Numbered from the stretch's first letter, positions 8,280 through 19,592 are shown. The stretch: DNA of 64,000 nucleotides from Pseudomonas sp. HN11 (GCF_021390155.1 NZ_CP089985.1:5219001-5283000); one strand, 5' to 3'. Notes: generated by a model not told the origin, from the letters alone. Made by a program: numbers and translations.

Positions 8280-8576
8280 ATGAACGACCAACAACGCCTC
8301 GAACTCGAAGCCGCCGCCTTCCGCCGGCTGGTGGCCCACCTGGACAGCCGCAAGGATGTGCAGAACATAGACCTGATGAACCTCTCGGGCTTCTGCCGCA
8401 ACTGCTTGTCCAAGTGGTACAAGGCCGAGGCCGACGAGCGCCAGATCGAGCTGAGCCTCGATGACGCCCGTGAGGTGGTGTACGGCATGCCTTACGCCGA
8501 GTGGAAAGCCCAGTACCAGAAAGAAGCCAGCGCCGACCAACAGGCGGCGTTTGTCAAAGGAAATACCCATGACTGA
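8280..8576 (+). CDS. DUF1244 family protein
   Basis: A 98-residue protein of the DUF1244 family, recognised by LSGFCRNCLSKWYKAEAD (a CxxC-like pair) and YGMPYAEWKAQYQ. The family is widespread in Proteobacteria and has no assigned function. It overlaps the next gene by 8 bp, so the two are translationally linked. It lies 65 bp after folX, separated by the inverted repeat, and may still be in the pterin transcript. Confidence 0.85.
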   Translation: MNDQQRLELEAAAFRRLVAHLDSRKDVQNIDLMNLSGFCRNCLSKWYKAEADERQIELSLDDAREVVYGMPYAEWKAQYQKEASADQQAAFVKGNTHD

Positions 8577-8910
8577 TTTGAACACCCTGCGCGCCAGTCT
8601 TAACAGCGGCGAACACGTTTTTGCCGATACCCTGGCGTTTATAGCTGCCGGTTACGACTACCAGCCGCAAGCCTTTACCAATGGCGACGTGGAAAATGCC
8701 GCCGGGCAAAACGAAGGGTCGTGCAAGACCCTGGGCCTGGCGCTGCTGGAAGGTCTGAGCGATCAGGAAACACTGCTGGCGTTTGGTGAACATTATCGTT
8801 CGGTGGTGGGGACGCCTGAGGGCAACGACCATGGCAACATTCGTGCGTTGATTGCACACGGTTTGGCCGGCGTGAAGTTCACTGCACAGCCACTGACCCG
8901 TAAATCCTGA
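8569..8910 (+). CDS. HopJ type III effector family protein
   Basis: A 113-residue HopJ-family protein (FADTLAFIAAGYDYQPQAFTNG near residue 18, then AGQNEGSCKTLGLALLEGLS, and HGNIRALIAHG). The family is named after a P. syringae candidate effector but is present in many bacteria without type III secretion; a secreted role here is not supported. The ATG at 8569 is preceded by AAAGGA and overlaps the DUF1244 stop. It ends the rightward fol cluster and is followed by a terminator shared with trxB. Confidence 0.85.
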   Translation: MTDLNTLRASLNSGEHVFADTLAFIAAGYDYQPQAFTNGDVENAAGQNEGSCKTLGLALLEGLSDQETLLAFGEHYRSVVGTPEGNDHGNIRALIAHGLAGVKFTAQPLTRKS

Positions 8911-8946
8911 GTCAGATAGATCAAAATTTGGGTCATATCGCAGGCA

Positions 8947-8978
8947 TAAAAAAACCGGCCTCGCAGCCGGTTTTTTTA
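8947..8978. terminator. Bidirectional terminator between the hopJ-family gene and trxB
   Basis: Stem ACCGGC / GCCGGT extended by A and T tracts on both sides (AAAAAAACCGGC... GCCGGTTTTTTT). T runs are present on either strand, fitting two converging genes. Confidence 0.9.
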
Positions 8979-8989
8979 CTTCAACGGGT

Positions 8990-9955
<966 letters not shown>

Positions 9956-10235
9956 TCACTCCTATCGACCACCCAGACTACAAGGCGGCTGGAATAAAAA
10001 AGGGACCACGAAGCACTTGGGGAAGGCTTGAACTCGCAGGCCCTGAAAAATAATGGGTGCAGCGTATCGAGGGGGGCAAGATTAAGGAAATACGGAATAA
10101 CAATCCAGCTCATAGGTGGTCTCTATGCAGTTGGCCAGGTTGATCGACACGTTTGTTACTGCTGATGTCGCAGCTTTCGCCAGTTGAACAAAGCCGGTAA
10201 GGTCGGCGCGTTCGCCCTCTTGCTCGGAGTTACCC

Positions 10236-11003
10236 ATGCCCGCCCCCGCTCTTTCCGGCCCGCAATACCTGCGTGAAGGCCTCAAACTGGTGTTGAGCCC
10301 CGGCCTGCGCCTGTTTGTGTTGCTGCCGCTGGCGATCAACCTGGTGCTGTTCGTCGGCTTGATCTATTTCGCCGGCCATCAGTTCAGTTTGTGGGTCGAT
10401 CATTTGATGCCGACGCTGCCGAGTTGGCTGAGTTTTCTGAATTACCTGCTCTGGCCCCTGTTTGTCGTGCTGGTGGTGTTGATGGTGTTTTTCACCTTCA
10501 CCATGCTCGCCAACATCATCGCGGCGCCCTTCAACGGCTTTCTCTCGGAGAAAGTGGAAGTGGTGGTGCGCGGCACCGATGACTTCCCGGCCTTCAGCTG
10601 GGGCGAGTTGATCGCCATGGTCCCGCGCACCCTGGCCCGGGAAATGCGCAAGCTGGGTTACTTCCTGCCACGGGCCATTGGCCTGTTTATCCTGTCGTTC
10701 ATTCCGGTGGTCAACCTGATCGCCGCCCCGCTGTGGCTGTTGTTTGGCGTATGGATGATGGCGATCCAATACATCGACTACCCGGCCGACAACCACAAGC
10801 TGGGCTGGAACGAAATGCTCGCCTGGCTGCGCCAGAAACGCTGGCAGAGCATGAGCTTCGGCGGCATCGTCTACCTGGTGCTGCTGGTGCCGGTGGTGAA
10901 CCTGCTGATGATGCCGGCGGCGGTGGCCGGGGCGACACTGTTCTGGGTGCGTGAGCAAGGTGCAGAGGCGATGGCACAGCAGCAAAAAGTGACCCGGTCA
11001 TAA
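10236..11003 (+). CDS. cysZ: Sulfate transporter CysZ
   Basis: A 255-residue membrane protein, matching the usual length of CysZ. It begins [19 protein letters not shown] and has several hydrophobic helices ([79 protein letters not shown]). The conserved [16 protein letters not shown] segment is present. CysZ brings sulfate into the cytoplasm for cysteine synthesis. GGAG precedes the ATG. A glycosyltransferase gene follows within 54 bp. Confidence 0.93.
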   Translation: MPAPALSGPQYLREGLKLVLSPGLRLFVLLPLAINLVLFVGLIYFAGHQFSLWVDHLMPTLPSWLSFLNYLLWPLFVVLVVLMVFFTFTMLANIIAAPFNGFLSEKVEVVVRGTDDFPAFSWGELIAMVPRTLAREMRKLGYFLPRAIGLFILSFIPVVNLIAAPLWLLFGVWMMAIQYIDYPADNHKLGWNEMLAWLRQKRWQSMSFGGIVYLVLLVPVVNLLMMPAAVAGATLFWVREQGAEAMAQQQKVTRS

Positions 11004-11057
11004 ATCCATCATCTCGATGACACAATGACGACATGGCCCGCGGTGACACTGTGGGTC

Positions 11058-12260
11058 ATGACGACAGCTTCGCTTCACATCACTCTCATTACCGAAACCT
11101 TCCCGCCAGAGATCAACGGGGTGGCCAATACCCTTGGCCGCCTGTGCGAGGGTTTGCGCGCTCGCGGCCATCAAGTCGAGTTGGTGCGCCCGCGCCAGGG
11201 CGTTGACCAGAGCCGTCCCAGCGACGATGCACTGCTGCTGTGCCGCGGTTGGCCGCTGCCGGGCTATCCGGGCCTGCAATGGGGGCAGTCGTCGATGCAT
11301 AAATTGCTGCGGCGCTGGACACGCCAGCGCCCGGACGTGTTGTACATCGCCACGGAAGGGCCTTTGGGCTTGTCTGCCCTGCGCGCTGCACGTCGCCTGG
11401 GGATCAGCGTGGTCAGCGGCTTTCATACCAACTTCCAGCAGTACTCGAACCAATACGGCTTGAGCCTGCTGAGCCGGATGGTCACGCACTATCTGCGCTG
11501 GTTCCATAACCGCTCGACCCTGACCCTGGTGCCCAGCGCCAGCCAGCGCCTGGAGTTGGAACGCCGGCATTTCGAGCGCCTGGGGATGTTGGCGCGCGGC
11601 GTGGACAGCCAGTTGTTCCATCCGGCCAAACGCGACAACGCGCTGCGGGAAAGTTGGGCATTGAACAGCGAGCAGACCGCCGTGCTTTATGTCGGCAGGT
11701 TGGCACAGGAGAAAAACCTGGGCCTGCTCAAGCGCTGCTTCGAGACCTTGCAGGACGCCTATCCACTGCGCCAGATGAAATTGATTATTGTCGGTGATGG
11801 CCCGCAACGCGCAACGATGGAAAAGGAACTGCCAGAGGCGATTTTCTGCGGCACCTTGCGCGGCGAAGAACTGGCGCGGCATTACGCTTCAGGCGATGTA
11901 TTCCTATTCCCCAGCCTGACTGAAACCTTCGGCAACGTAGTGCTGGAAGCGATGGCGTCGGGACTGGGTGTAGTGGCCTACGACCAGGCGGCCGCGACCC
12001 AGCATATTCGCCATGGCTACAACGGCGTGCTGGCGATGCCGGGGGATGAGAACGCTTTTTGCGAGGCGGCCAATTGGCTGCTGGAGGACGCTGAAAGCCT
12101 GCGCCGCATGCGCCTGAATGCGCGCCAACATGCGAGCCGCCAGGGTTGGCCGGCGATTATCGAGCAGTTCGAGCGCCAGCTGCGCGGGGTATGCAAGGAC
12201 GGGCACCCGGTGCCCGCCCTGTTGCCACTTACACCAGAGTCGTCAACGCCTCACGACTGA
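11058..12260 (+). CDS. Glycosyltransferase family 4 protein (MgtA-like)
   Basis: A 400-residue GT-B glycosyltransferase. The N-terminal domain starts ITLITETFPPEINGVANTLGRL, close to GDP-mannose-dependent alpha-mannosyltransferases such as MgtA. The C-terminal donor domain has VLYVGRLAQEKNLGLL near residue 212 and the EX7E region FPSLTETFGNVVLEAMASG near residue 292. Donor and acceptor are not determinable; a cell-envelope glycolipid is possible. Start uncertain: ATG at 11058 fits the family, with an in-frame ATG at 11025. Its 3' end overlaps the convergent oxidoreductase gene by 32 bp. Confidence 0.85.
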   Translation: MTTASLHITLITETFPPEINGVANTLGRLCEGLRARGHQVELVRPRQGVDQSRPSDDALLLCRGWPLPGYPGLQWGQSSMHKLLRRWTRQRPDVLYIATEGPLGLSALRAARRLGISVVSGFHTNFQQYSNQYGLSLLSRMVTHYLRWFHNRSTLTLVPSASQRLELERRHFERLGMLARGVDSQLFHPAKRDNALRESWALNSEQTAVLYVGRLAQEKNLGLLKRCFETLQDAYPLRQMKLIIVGDGPQRATMEKELPEAIFCGTLRGEELARHYASGDVFLFPSLTETFGNVVLEAMASGLGVVAYDQAAATQHIRHGYNGVLAMPGDENAFCEAANWLLEDAESLRRMRLNARQHASRQGWPAIIEQFERQLRGVCKDGHPVPALLPLTPESSTPHD

Positions 12261-13332
12261 ATGGCAGGATGTCGCTCTCGCGGCCTTCGCGCACTTTCAG
12301 GGCCCAATCCGGATCCACCAGCAGGGCACGGCCCACGGCGACCAAGTCGAACTCGTCGTTATTGAGGCGCTCCAGCAATTTCTCCAGGCTCGCGGGTTGC
12401 GCGACCTTGTCGGTATTGACCATGAACTGCAGGAACTCGCCATCCAGGCCAACGCTGCCCACGGTGATGGTCGGTTTGCCAGTGAGCTGGCGGGTCCAGC
12501 CGGCCAGGTTGAGGTCGGAACCTTCGAATTCAGGCTCCCAGAAACGGCGGGTGGAGCAGTGGAAAATATCCACGCCCGCGTCAGACAGCGGCTTGAGGAA
12601 CTCGCCCAGCGCTTCGGGGGTCTGCACCAGACGCGCGGTATAGTCCTGCTGCTTCCATTGAGAGAAACGAAAGATGATCGGGAAGTCCGCGCCAACGGCC
12701 GCGCGGGTAGCCTCGATCAGCTCGATGGCAAAGCGCGAGCGGTTGGCCAGGCTGCCGCTGTATTCGTCAGTGCGCTGGTTGCTGCCTTCCCAGAAGAACT
12801 GATCGACCAGGTAGCCGTGGGCACCGTGGATTTCAACGCCGTCCATGCCAATGCTTTGGGCATCCTTGGCGGCTTGGGCGAAGGCATTGATCACATCCTT
12901 GATATCTTGATGGGTCATGCCGTGCACGACCACGGTGCCGTCCTTGAGCTTTTCCATCGGGCCATAGGCTGGCACGCTGACATCCGGCTCTGTGCCAATG
13001 CGACGTACGCTGCCCACGTGCCACAGTTGTGGGACGATCTTGCCGCCTTCGGCGTGTACCGCGTCGACGACCTTCTTCCAGCCAGCCAGAGCGGCTTCAC
13101 CATAGAAGTGCGGGACATTGGGGTAGCCGTTGGACGCTAGGTGGCCGACCACCGTGCCTTCGGTGATGATCAGGCCCACGCCGGCGGCGGCGCGGCGGCG
13201 GTAGTATTCGATCACTTTGGAGTTGGGCACGCCGCCTGGTGAAAATGAGCGGGTCATTGGCGCCATGACGACGCGGGTCGACAATTGCAACGCACCGAGC
13301 TGGAAAGGCTTGAACAAGGCTTGAACAGGCAT
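12229..13332 (-). CDS. NADH:flavin oxidoreductase (old yellow enzyme family)
   Basis: A 367-residue FMN-binding TIM barrel. The flavin region VVMAPMTRS lies near residue 22; the substrate-binding pair is in EIHGAHGYLVDQFFWEGSNQRTDEYSGSLANR (His-x-x-His, residues near 180). FMN phosphate contacts are near VGRALLVDPDW at the C terminus. These enzymes reduce activated alkenes or nitro compounds with NAD(P)H. The start at 13332 is fixed by GGAG seven bases upstream. No operon partner; a REP-like palindrome lies upstream. Confidence 0.9.
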   Translation of the reverse strand: MPVQALFKPFQLGALQLSTRVVMAPMTRSFSPGGVPNSKVIEYYRRRAAAGVGLIITEGTVVGHLASNGYPNVPHFYGEAALAGWKKVVDAVHAEGGKIVPQLWHVGSVRRIGTEPDVSVPAYGPMEKLKDGTVVVHGMTHQDIKDVINAFAQAAKDAQSIGMDGVEIHGAHGYLVDQFFWEGSNQRTDEYSGSLANRSRFAIELIEATRAAVGADFPIIFRFSQWKQQDYTARLVQTPEALGEFLKPLSDAGVDIFHCSTRRFWEPEFEGSDLNLAGWTRQLTGKPTITVGSVGLDGEFLQFMVNTDKVAQPASLEKLLERLNNDEFDLVAVGRALLVDPDWALKVREGRESDILPFSREALTTLV

Positions 13333-13430
13333 GGAAGCACTCCACGGGAGACGAGGTTTATGACGTGGATAATATGGGGCGCGCAGCGTACCGGATAGCA
13401 CTATTGATCTGGGTGATTAAAGGGTAGAAG

Positions 13431-13454
13431 TGTAGGAGCCGGCCGGCTCCCACA
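13431..13454. repeat. REP-like palindrome
   Basis: A 24-bp element whose centre is a perfect 16-bp palindrome (GGAGCCGGCCGGCTCC), flanked by TGTA and CACA. It resembles the TGTGGGAGC...GCTCCCACA family found elsewhere in the window, but with a shorter loop. Confidence 0.7.
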
Positions 13455-13464
13455 GAAGAGTTAC

Positions 13465-13947
13465 TCAGCTCAGGGCTTTTTCGATGGCTTGGACGATCGT
13501 CGGATCATCCGGCGCCGTGCGTGGGGAGAAGCGCGCGAGCACTCGCCCATCCTTGCCCAGCAAGAACTTCTCGAAGTTCCAGGTGATGTCTCCAGGAAAC
13601 TCGGCACCCTCGCCCGCCAGCAGGCGGTACAGCTGATGACGATCAGGCCCGTTGACCTCGAGCTTGCTGCCCAGCGGGAATGTCACCCCGTAGTTCAGGC
13701 TGCAGAATTCCTGGATCTCCTCCTCGGTCCCCGGCTCCTGGCCTGCAAACTGGTTGCACGGCAGGCCGAGCACGGTAAAGCCCTGGTCCTTGTACTGCTG
13801 GTAGAGGTTTTCCAAGGCGGCATATTGCGGGGTCAAGCCACACTTGGAGGCCACGTTGACCACCAGCACCACTTGCCCCTTGAAGGGCGCCAGCGGCAGC
13901 TCTTGTCCGTCCAAAGCTTTGAGTTTCAGATCGTGGAAAGCACTCAT
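13465..13947 (-). CDS. Glutathione peroxidase (Cys type)
   Basis: A 160-residue thiol peroxidase of the GPx family. The active site reads NVASKCGLTPQY near residue 37, with cysteine in place of selenocysteine; LPCNQFAGQEPGTEEEI (resolving-Cys and Gln region) and the catalytic Trp in ITWNFEKFL follow. It reduces hydroperoxides, probably with thioredoxin or glutathione. The start at 13947 has GGAG six bases upstream; the longer frame is not supported. Confidence 0.93.
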   Translation of the reverse strand: MSAFHDLKLKALDGQELPLAPFKGQVVLVVNVASKCGLTPQYAALENLYQQYKDQGFTVLGLPCNQFAGQEPGTEEEIQEFCSLNYGVTFPLGSKLEVNGPDRHQLYRLLAGEGAEFPGDITWNFEKFLLGKDGRVLARFSPRTAPDDPTIVQAIEKALS

Positions 13948-14034
13948 GACGAACTCCAGATATCCCATGTTCTTCGCATTGCGGCACGTCGAGATTACAA
14001 CCCGCAAGCCTGCAATCATAGACGTCGATTGCAA

Positions 14035-14051
14035 AACTCGCCTGCGAGTTA
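14035..14051 (-). terminator. Possible weak terminator at the end of creA
   Basis: Small hairpin AACTCG (14035-14040) / CGAGTT (14045-14050) with a 4-base loop; leftward transcripts then read TTTTGC. It overlaps the creA stop codon. The stem is short, so this is tentative. Confidence 0.35.
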
Positions 14052-14513
14052 CTGAGCGGTCGGCCAGGGCAAAATCGGAATCGCCGTCACTGCATTCTGC
14101 GGGCTGCCTTCGATCAGACGGTCGCTGTACACCAGGTAAACCAGGGTGTTGCGCTTCTTGTCGAGGAAGCGCACCACCTGCATGGTCTTGAACACCAACG
14201 AGGTGCGCTCCTTGAACACTTCGTCGCCGTCCTTGAGCTCGCCCTTGAAGCGGATCGGGCCGACCTGACGGCAGGCAATCGAAGCTTCGGCGCGGTCTTC
14301 GGCCAGGCCCAGGCCGCCTTTCACACCGCCAGTCTTGGCGCGCGACAGGTAGCACGTCACACCGTCGACCTTGGGGTCATCGAAGGCTTCAACCACGATC
14401 CGGTCGTTGGGGCCGACAAACTTGAACACCGTCGACACCTGGCCGACTTCTTCGGCGCAGGCCAACAGCGGCATGGCCACCAGCAGGCCGAGCAATCCCT
14501 TCATGACACGCAT
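14049..14513 (-). CDS. creA: CreA family protein
   Basis: A 154-residue exported protein. The N terminus [20 protein letters not shown] is a signal peptide; the final C could act as a lipobox-like or ordinary cleavage site. The CreA domain is seen in [30 protein letters not shown] and in [16 protein letters not shown]. Function unknown. It follows proB by 15 bp on the same strand, with AAAGGAA upstream of the ATG, so it can be read as an operon with proB. Confidence 0.88.
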   Translation of the reverse strand: MRVMKGLLGLLVAMPLLACAEEVGQVSTVFKFVGPNDRIVVEAFDDPKVDGVTCYLSRAKTGGVKGGLGLAEDRAEASIACRQVGPIRFKGELKDGDEVFKERTSLVFKTMQVVRFLDKKRNTLVYLVYSDRLIEGSPQNAVTAIPILPWPTAQ

Positions 14514-14528
14514 TATGTGTTCCTTTGG

Positions 14529-15647
14529 TTAGACCAGGATCAGGTTGTCGCGATGCACCAGTTCGGGCTCCGCCATGTAGCCCAATAGTCCGACAATCGC
14601 ATCGGAGGATTGTCCAATGATTTTCTGTGCTTCAAGGGCGCTGTAATTGGCCAGGCCACGGGCAATCTCACGACCGTCCGGCGCCACGCACACCACCATC
14701 TCTCCCCGGCGGAAGCTGCCCTGCACCAACTTGACGCCGACCGGCAGCAGGCTCTTGTTGCCTTGGGACAACGCCGACACGGCCCCCCCGTCCAGCACCA
14801 GCGTGCCACGGGTTTGCAGATGACCGGCCAGCCACTGTTTGCGCGCCGCCAGCATGCCGCGTTCCGGCGACAGCAGCGTACCGATGCGCTCGCCGGCTTT
14901 CAGGCGATCCAGCACACGTTCAATGCGCCCGCCGACGATGATGGTGTGAGCACCGGAACGTGCGGCCAAACGTGCTGCACGCAGCTTGGTCTGCATGCCG
15001 CCACGGCCCAGGGCGCCTCCGACACTGCCGGCCACAGCGTCCAGCGCGGGGTCATCCGCGCGAGCCTCATAAATAAGCTGGGCCTCGGGGTTGTTGCGCG
15101 GGTCGGCGTCAAACATGCCATCGCGGTCGGTGAGGATCACCAGCAGGTCGGCTTCCACCAGGTTGGCCACCAGGGCAGCCAGGGTGTCGTTGTCGCCGAA
15201 GCGGATTTCGTCGGTGACCACCGTGTCGTTCTCATTGATCACCGCAATGACCTTGAGCTCCACCAGCGCACGCAGGGTGCTGCGGGCGTTGAGGTAGCGC
15301 TTGCGGTCTGACAGGTCGTCGTGGGTCAGCAGGATCTGCGCCGTGTGGCGGCCGTGCTCGGCAAAACTGGATTCCCAGGCTTGCACCAGGCCCATCTGGC
15401 CGATCGCGGCGGCGGCTTGCAGTTCGTGCATCGCGCTGGGTCGCGCGGTCCAGCCGAGGCGGCTCATCCCGGCGGCAACGGCCCCGGACGACACCAACAC
15501 CAGCTCTACACCGGCCTCATGCAAGGCCACCATTTGCTCGACCCAGACGCTCATGGCGGCGCGATCCAGCCCCTTGCCATCCGCCGTCAGCAACGCACTG
15601 CCGATCTTTACGACCCAGCGCTGCGCACCTGTCACTTTGCTCCGCAT
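14529..15647 (-). CDS. proB: Glutamate 5-kinase
   Basis: A 372-residue enzyme that phosphorylates glutamate in the first step of proline synthesis. The amino-acid kinase domain shows [19 protein letters not shown] near the N terminus, [27 protein letters not shown] and [10 protein letters not shown]. The C-terminal ~80 residues form a PUA domain ([22 protein letters not shown]). The ATG at 15647 gives the length usual in Pseudomonas; another ATG lies just before it. It lies downstream of obgE, but a strong terminator at 15715-15740 separates the two. Confidence 0.96.
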   Translation of the reverse strand: MRSKVTGAQRWVVKIGSALLTADGKGLDRAAMSVWVEQMVALHEAGVELVLVSSGAVAAGMSRLGWTARPSAMHELQAAAAIGQMGLVQAWESSFAEHGRHTAQILLTHDDLSDRKRYLNARSTLRALVELKVIAVINENDTVVTDEIRFGDNDTLAALVANLVEADLLVILTDRDGMFDADPRNNPEAQLIYEARADDPALDAVAGSVGGALGRGGMQTKLRAARLAARSGAHTIIVGGRIERVLDRLKAGERIGTLLSPERGMLAARKQWLAGHLQTRGTLVLDGGAVSALSQGNKSLLPVGVKLVQGSFRRGEMVVCVAPDGREIARGLANYSALEAQKIIGQSSDAIVGLLGYMAEPELVHRDNLILV

Positions 15648-15714
15648 CATCTTCGACCTTAGATTGAGGGTTGCGCGACCCAGCGCGGCCCATAACGTTA
15701 AACCCGGATACTAA

Positions 15715-15740
15715 AACGCCGCTCTAACAGGAGCGGCGTT
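15715..15740 (-). terminator. Terminator after obgE
   Basis: Perfect 10-bp stem AACGCCGCTC (15715-15724) and GAGCGGCGTT (15731-15740) with a 6-base loop. Leftward transcripts continue TTTTAG. It separates obgE from proB. Confidence 0.85.
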
Positions 15741-15758
15741 CAAGTTTATCGCAACAGA

Positions 15759-17012
<1,254 letters not shown>

Positions 17013-17131
17013 TTAAGAAACCAAGACATAAGACTCTTGCAAAAATGAGCGCAGCGACCTCAATCAGCGACCGCAAAACCAGCGCCTGAGCCCATTACAA
17101 ACAGCTTTGCAAGAGACTCACCCCACAAACG

Positions 17132-17162
17132 AAAAAGCCCCGTCGCAAGACAGGGCTTTTCC
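17132..17162 (-). terminator. Terminator after rplU-rpmA
   Basis: AAAAAGCCC and GGGCTTTT arms enclose a GC-containing loop region (17132-17160); leftward transcripts end in TTTTT. Upstream of it, a separate inverted repeat CTCTTGCAAA (17034-17043) / TTTGCAAGAG (17106-17115) is also present, of unknown role. Confidence 0.8.
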
Positions 17163-17175
17163 AGCGATCTCGCGA

Positions 17176-17433
17176 TTAAGCTGCGACAACGCTCACGTAA
17201 CGGCGGTTGAACGCGCCTTTTACTTCAAACTTGATCACGCCTTCGATTTTCGCGAAGAGGGTGTGATCTTTACCCATGCCTACACCGTAACCGGCGTGGA
17301 ATTGGGTGCCGCGCTGACGCACGATGATGTTGCCCGGAATGATTTTCTGGCCGCCATACATCTTCACGCCAAGGCGTTTGGCTTCTGAGTCGCGACCGTT
17401 ACGGGTACTACCACCAGCTTTTTTGTGTGCCAT
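17176..17433 (-). CDS. rpmA: 50S ribosomal protein L27
   Basis: An 85-residue L27. It starts [20 protein letters not shown] and contains the family signature [10 protein letters not shown]. The N-terminal tail reaches the peptidyl-transferase centre. The Met start directly precedes AHKKAGGS, so there is no N-terminal cleavage extension as in Firmicutes. Co-transcribed with rplU, 34 bp upstream. Confidence 0.98.
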   Translation of the reverse strand: MAHKKAGGSTRNGRDSEAKRLGVKMYGGQKIIPGNIIVRQRGTQFHAGYGVGMGKDHTLFAKIEGVIKFEVKGAFNRRYVSVVAA

Positions 17434-17467
17434 GAGTCAATTCTCCTAGTGAGGAATTAGGCTGAAA

Positions 17468-17782
17468 TTAAGCCTGAATACCGGTGATTTTGATCTCGGT
17501 GTACCACTGGCGGTGGCCCATACGCTTCATGTGGTGCTTACGACGACGGAACTTGATGATGCGGACTTTATCGTGACGACCTTGGGAGATCACTTCAGCC
17601 ACAACGGTAGCGCCAGCAACAACTGGAGCGCCGATGTTCACGTCATCGCCATTGGCGACCAACAGAACGCGATCAAAAGTAACGGATTCGCCGGTAGCGA
17701 CTTCCAGTTTTTCGATCTTCAGGTATTCACCTGGGGCGACTTTGTATTGCTTGCCACCAGTAACAATTACTGCGTACGACAT
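17468..17782 (-). CDS. rplU: 50S ribosomal protein L21
   Basis: A 104-residue L21 ([25 protein letters not shown], then [26 protein letters not shown]). The basic C-terminal segment contacts 23S rRNA. GGAGA precedes the ATG at 17782; the longer frame is a chance extension. First gene of rplU-rpmA, divergent from ispB with 239 bp between them for both promoters. Confidence 0.98.
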   Translation of the reverse strand: MSYAVIVTGGKQYKVAPGEYLKIEKLEVATGESVTFDRVLLVANGDDVNIGAPVVAGATVVAEVISQGRHDKVRIIKFRRRKHHMKRMGHRQWYTEIKITGIQA

Positions 17783-18021
17783 GGTATTTCTCCGATAATC
17801 CTGCTCACCCAGCGCTTTATAAGAAGAGGTATTGGCTGGCATGGCTGCATGGGATGGACGTCCCGAATGCAATTGCGTAAGGCAGGTGCTGCCCAGGAAG
17901 TTCAGGGTGCGCGATTGTACGCAAGGCAACGAGGTGTTGCAAGAGGCCGTCTATCGCGCCTTGACACTACGGGGCCTGGGTCCTAGCATGCCGCGCAACC
18001 CTTCTGGAGCGACTGTCGCTG

Positions 18022-18990
18022 ATGCAACCCCAAGCTTTCTACCGCGCGGTCGCGGACGATTTTAGCGCCGTCGACGGCATCATCAAGAAGCAGCTGACTT
18101 CCAAAGTGCCGCTGGTCTCCAAAATTGGCGACTATATTACGTCGGCGGGCGGTAAGCGCCTGCGTCCTTTATTAGTGTTGCTGTGCGGAAAGGCCCTGGG
18201 TCGCGAAGGCGATGACCTGCGCCTGCTGGCAGCCACGATCGAATTCCTGCACACCGCCACCCTGCTGCATGACGACGTGGTCGACATGTCCGGCATGCGC
18301 CGTGGTCGCGAGACCGCCAATGCCATGTGGGGCAACGCACCCAGCGTGCTGGTGGGAGACTTTCTGTACTCGCGCTCGTTCGAAATGATGGTCGAACTGG
18401 GCTCGATGCCGGTGATGAAGATTCTTTCACAGGCCACCCGCATCATCGCCGAAGGCGAAGTATTGCAGTTGTCGAAGGTCCGCGACGCCAGCACGACCGA
18501 AGAAACCTACATGGAAGTGATTCGCGGCAAAACCGCGATGCTCTTCGAAGCCTCCACCCACAGCGCCGCTGCACTGTGCGGTGCTACGGCCGAACAGGCC
18601 GAAGCCCTGCGTACCTTTGGTGACCACCTGGGCGTGGCGTTCCAACTGGTCGACGACCTGCTCGACTACAAGGGCGACGCAGAAACCCTGGGCAAGAACG
18701 TCGGTGACGACCTGGCCGAAGGCAAGCCGACCTTGCCGCTGATCTACACCATGCGCGAAGGCACGCCGGAACAGGCTGCCCTGGTGCGCAAGGCGATCCA
18801 GAAAGGCGGGATCGAGGACCTGGAGGCCATCCGTGCCGCCGTTGAGGCCTCGGGTTCCTTGGAGTACACCGCACAGCTGGCGCGTGACTACGTGGCCCGT
18901 GCCATCCAGTGCCTGGAAGCCCTTCCCGCCAGCGAATACCGGGACGCCCTGGTGGAGCTGAGTGAGTTTGCGGTCGCGCGTACTCACTAA
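18022..18990 (+). CDS. ispB: Octaprenyl diphosphate synthase
   Basis: A 322-residue trans-isoprenyl diphosphate synthase. The first Asp-rich motif is LLHDDVVDMSGMRRGR near residue 82, the second LVDDLLDYKGD near residue 209. The GGKRLRP substrate site is near residue 43. It makes the polyprenyl side chain of ubiquinone; the chain length (C40-C45) cannot be read from the motifs alone. Divergent from rplU-rpmA, the usual arrangement in gammaproteobacteria. Confidence 0.95.
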   Translation: MQPQAFYRAVADDFSAVDGIIKKQLTSKVPLVSKIGDYITSAGGKRLRPLLVLLCGKALGREGDDLRLLAATIEFLHTATLLHDDVVDMSGMRRGRETANAMWGNAPSVLVGDFLYSRSFEMMVELGSMPVMKILSQATRIIAEGEVLQLSKVRDASTTEETYMEVIRGKTAMLFEASTHSAAALCGATAEQAEALRTFGDHLGVAFQLVDDLLDYKGDAETLGKNVGDDLAEGKPTLPLIYTMREGTPEQAALVRKAIQKGGIEDLEAIRAAVEASGSLEYTAQLARDYVARAIQCLEALPASEYRDALVELSEFAVARTH

Positions 18991-19013
18991 AGACTATTGG
19001 CGCAACGGGCTTT

Positions 19014-19041
19014 TGTGGGAGCGGGCTTGCTCGCTCCCACA
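19014..19041. repeat. REP-like palindrome
   Basis: TGTGGGAGCGGGCTTGCTCGCTCCCACA-type element, 28 bp, with perfect TGTGGGAGCG / CGCTCCCACA arms. It sits just after ispB and may also act as its transcript end. Confidence 0.85.
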
Positions 19042-19089
19042 TTTAGACCTCATTACCACCCACTGCCCCGCTCTCGCTGCAAAACCCTA

Positions 19090-19095
19090 TATAAT
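19090..19095 (+). promoter_or_regulatory. Probable sigma70 -10 box of yjdM
   Basis: A perfect TATAAT lies 38 bp before the yjdM start codon. No good -35 hexamer is seen at 17 bp spacing, so an activator or other contacts may be needed. Confidence 0.5.
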
Positions 19096-19133
19096 GTGCG
19101 CCCTTTAGCCATCCTGACTCTCAAGGAGCCTTA

Positions 19134-19475
19134 GTGAGCACGTTGCCACCCTGCCCGAAATGCAATTCCGAATACACCTACGAAGACGGCGCCCAGCTGA
19201 TCTGCCCGGAATGCGCCCATGAGTGGTCCGCCGATGGCGAGGCCGAAGCGGCCAGCGACGACACCGTGAAGAAAGATTCTGTCGGCAATGTGCTGCAGGA
19301 CGGCGACACCATCACCGTGATCAAGGACCTCAAGGTCAAGGGCACTTCCCTGGTCGTGAAGGTCGGCACCAAGGTCAAGAACATCCGCCTGTGTGACGGC
19401 GACCACGATATCGACTGCAAGATCGACGGTATCGGCCCGATGAAGCTCAAGTCCGAGTTCGTGCGCAAAGTCTGA
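19134..19475 (+). CDS. yjdM: Zinc ribbon protein YjdM (PhnA family)
   Basis: A 113-residue protein. The N-terminal zinc ribbon is [15 protein letters not shown]... [10 protein letters not shown] (two CxxC pairs), followed by the PhnA/YjdM domain ([23 protein letters not shown], then [17 protein letters not shown]). Despite the old name PhnA it is not known to be phosphonoacetate hydrolase. The start is GTG at 19134 with AAGGAG seven bases upstream and a TATAAT 38 bp before it. Confidence 0.93.
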   Translation: MSTLPPCPKCNSEYTYEDGAQLICPECAHEWSADGEAEAASDDTVKKDSVGNVLQDGDTITVIKDLKVKGTSLVVKVGTKVKNIRLCDGDHDIDCKIDGIGPMKLKSEFVRKV

Positions 19476-19486
19476 ACCTGTTGCCT

Positions 19487-19518
19487 CCATCCCGCGCCTG
19501 CCGCGGGATGGCGTTTCG
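19487..19518 (+). terminator. Hairpin after yjdM
   Basis: Perfect 10-bp stem CCATCCCGCG (19487-19496) / CGCGGGATGG (19502-19511), then CGTTTCG. The T run is poor, so termination may be partial. Confidence 0.6.
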
Positions 19519-19592
19519 CCCTCTCGTCTGATCCCGCGCAATGTCCACACAGAAAAAAACAGAAACCGCCAATAGGCACTTGCTATTTTACG

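Noticed and set aside
8569..8910. Type III secretion system implied by the HopJ-family name
   Set aside because: No secretion, chaperone or hrp-box sequence is near; the family occurs in non-pathogens.
17034..17115. 10-bp inverted repeat CTCTTGCAAA / TTTGCAAGAG upstream of obgE
   Set aside because: Arms are 62 bp apart with no further structure; may be chance, so not listed as a feature of its own.
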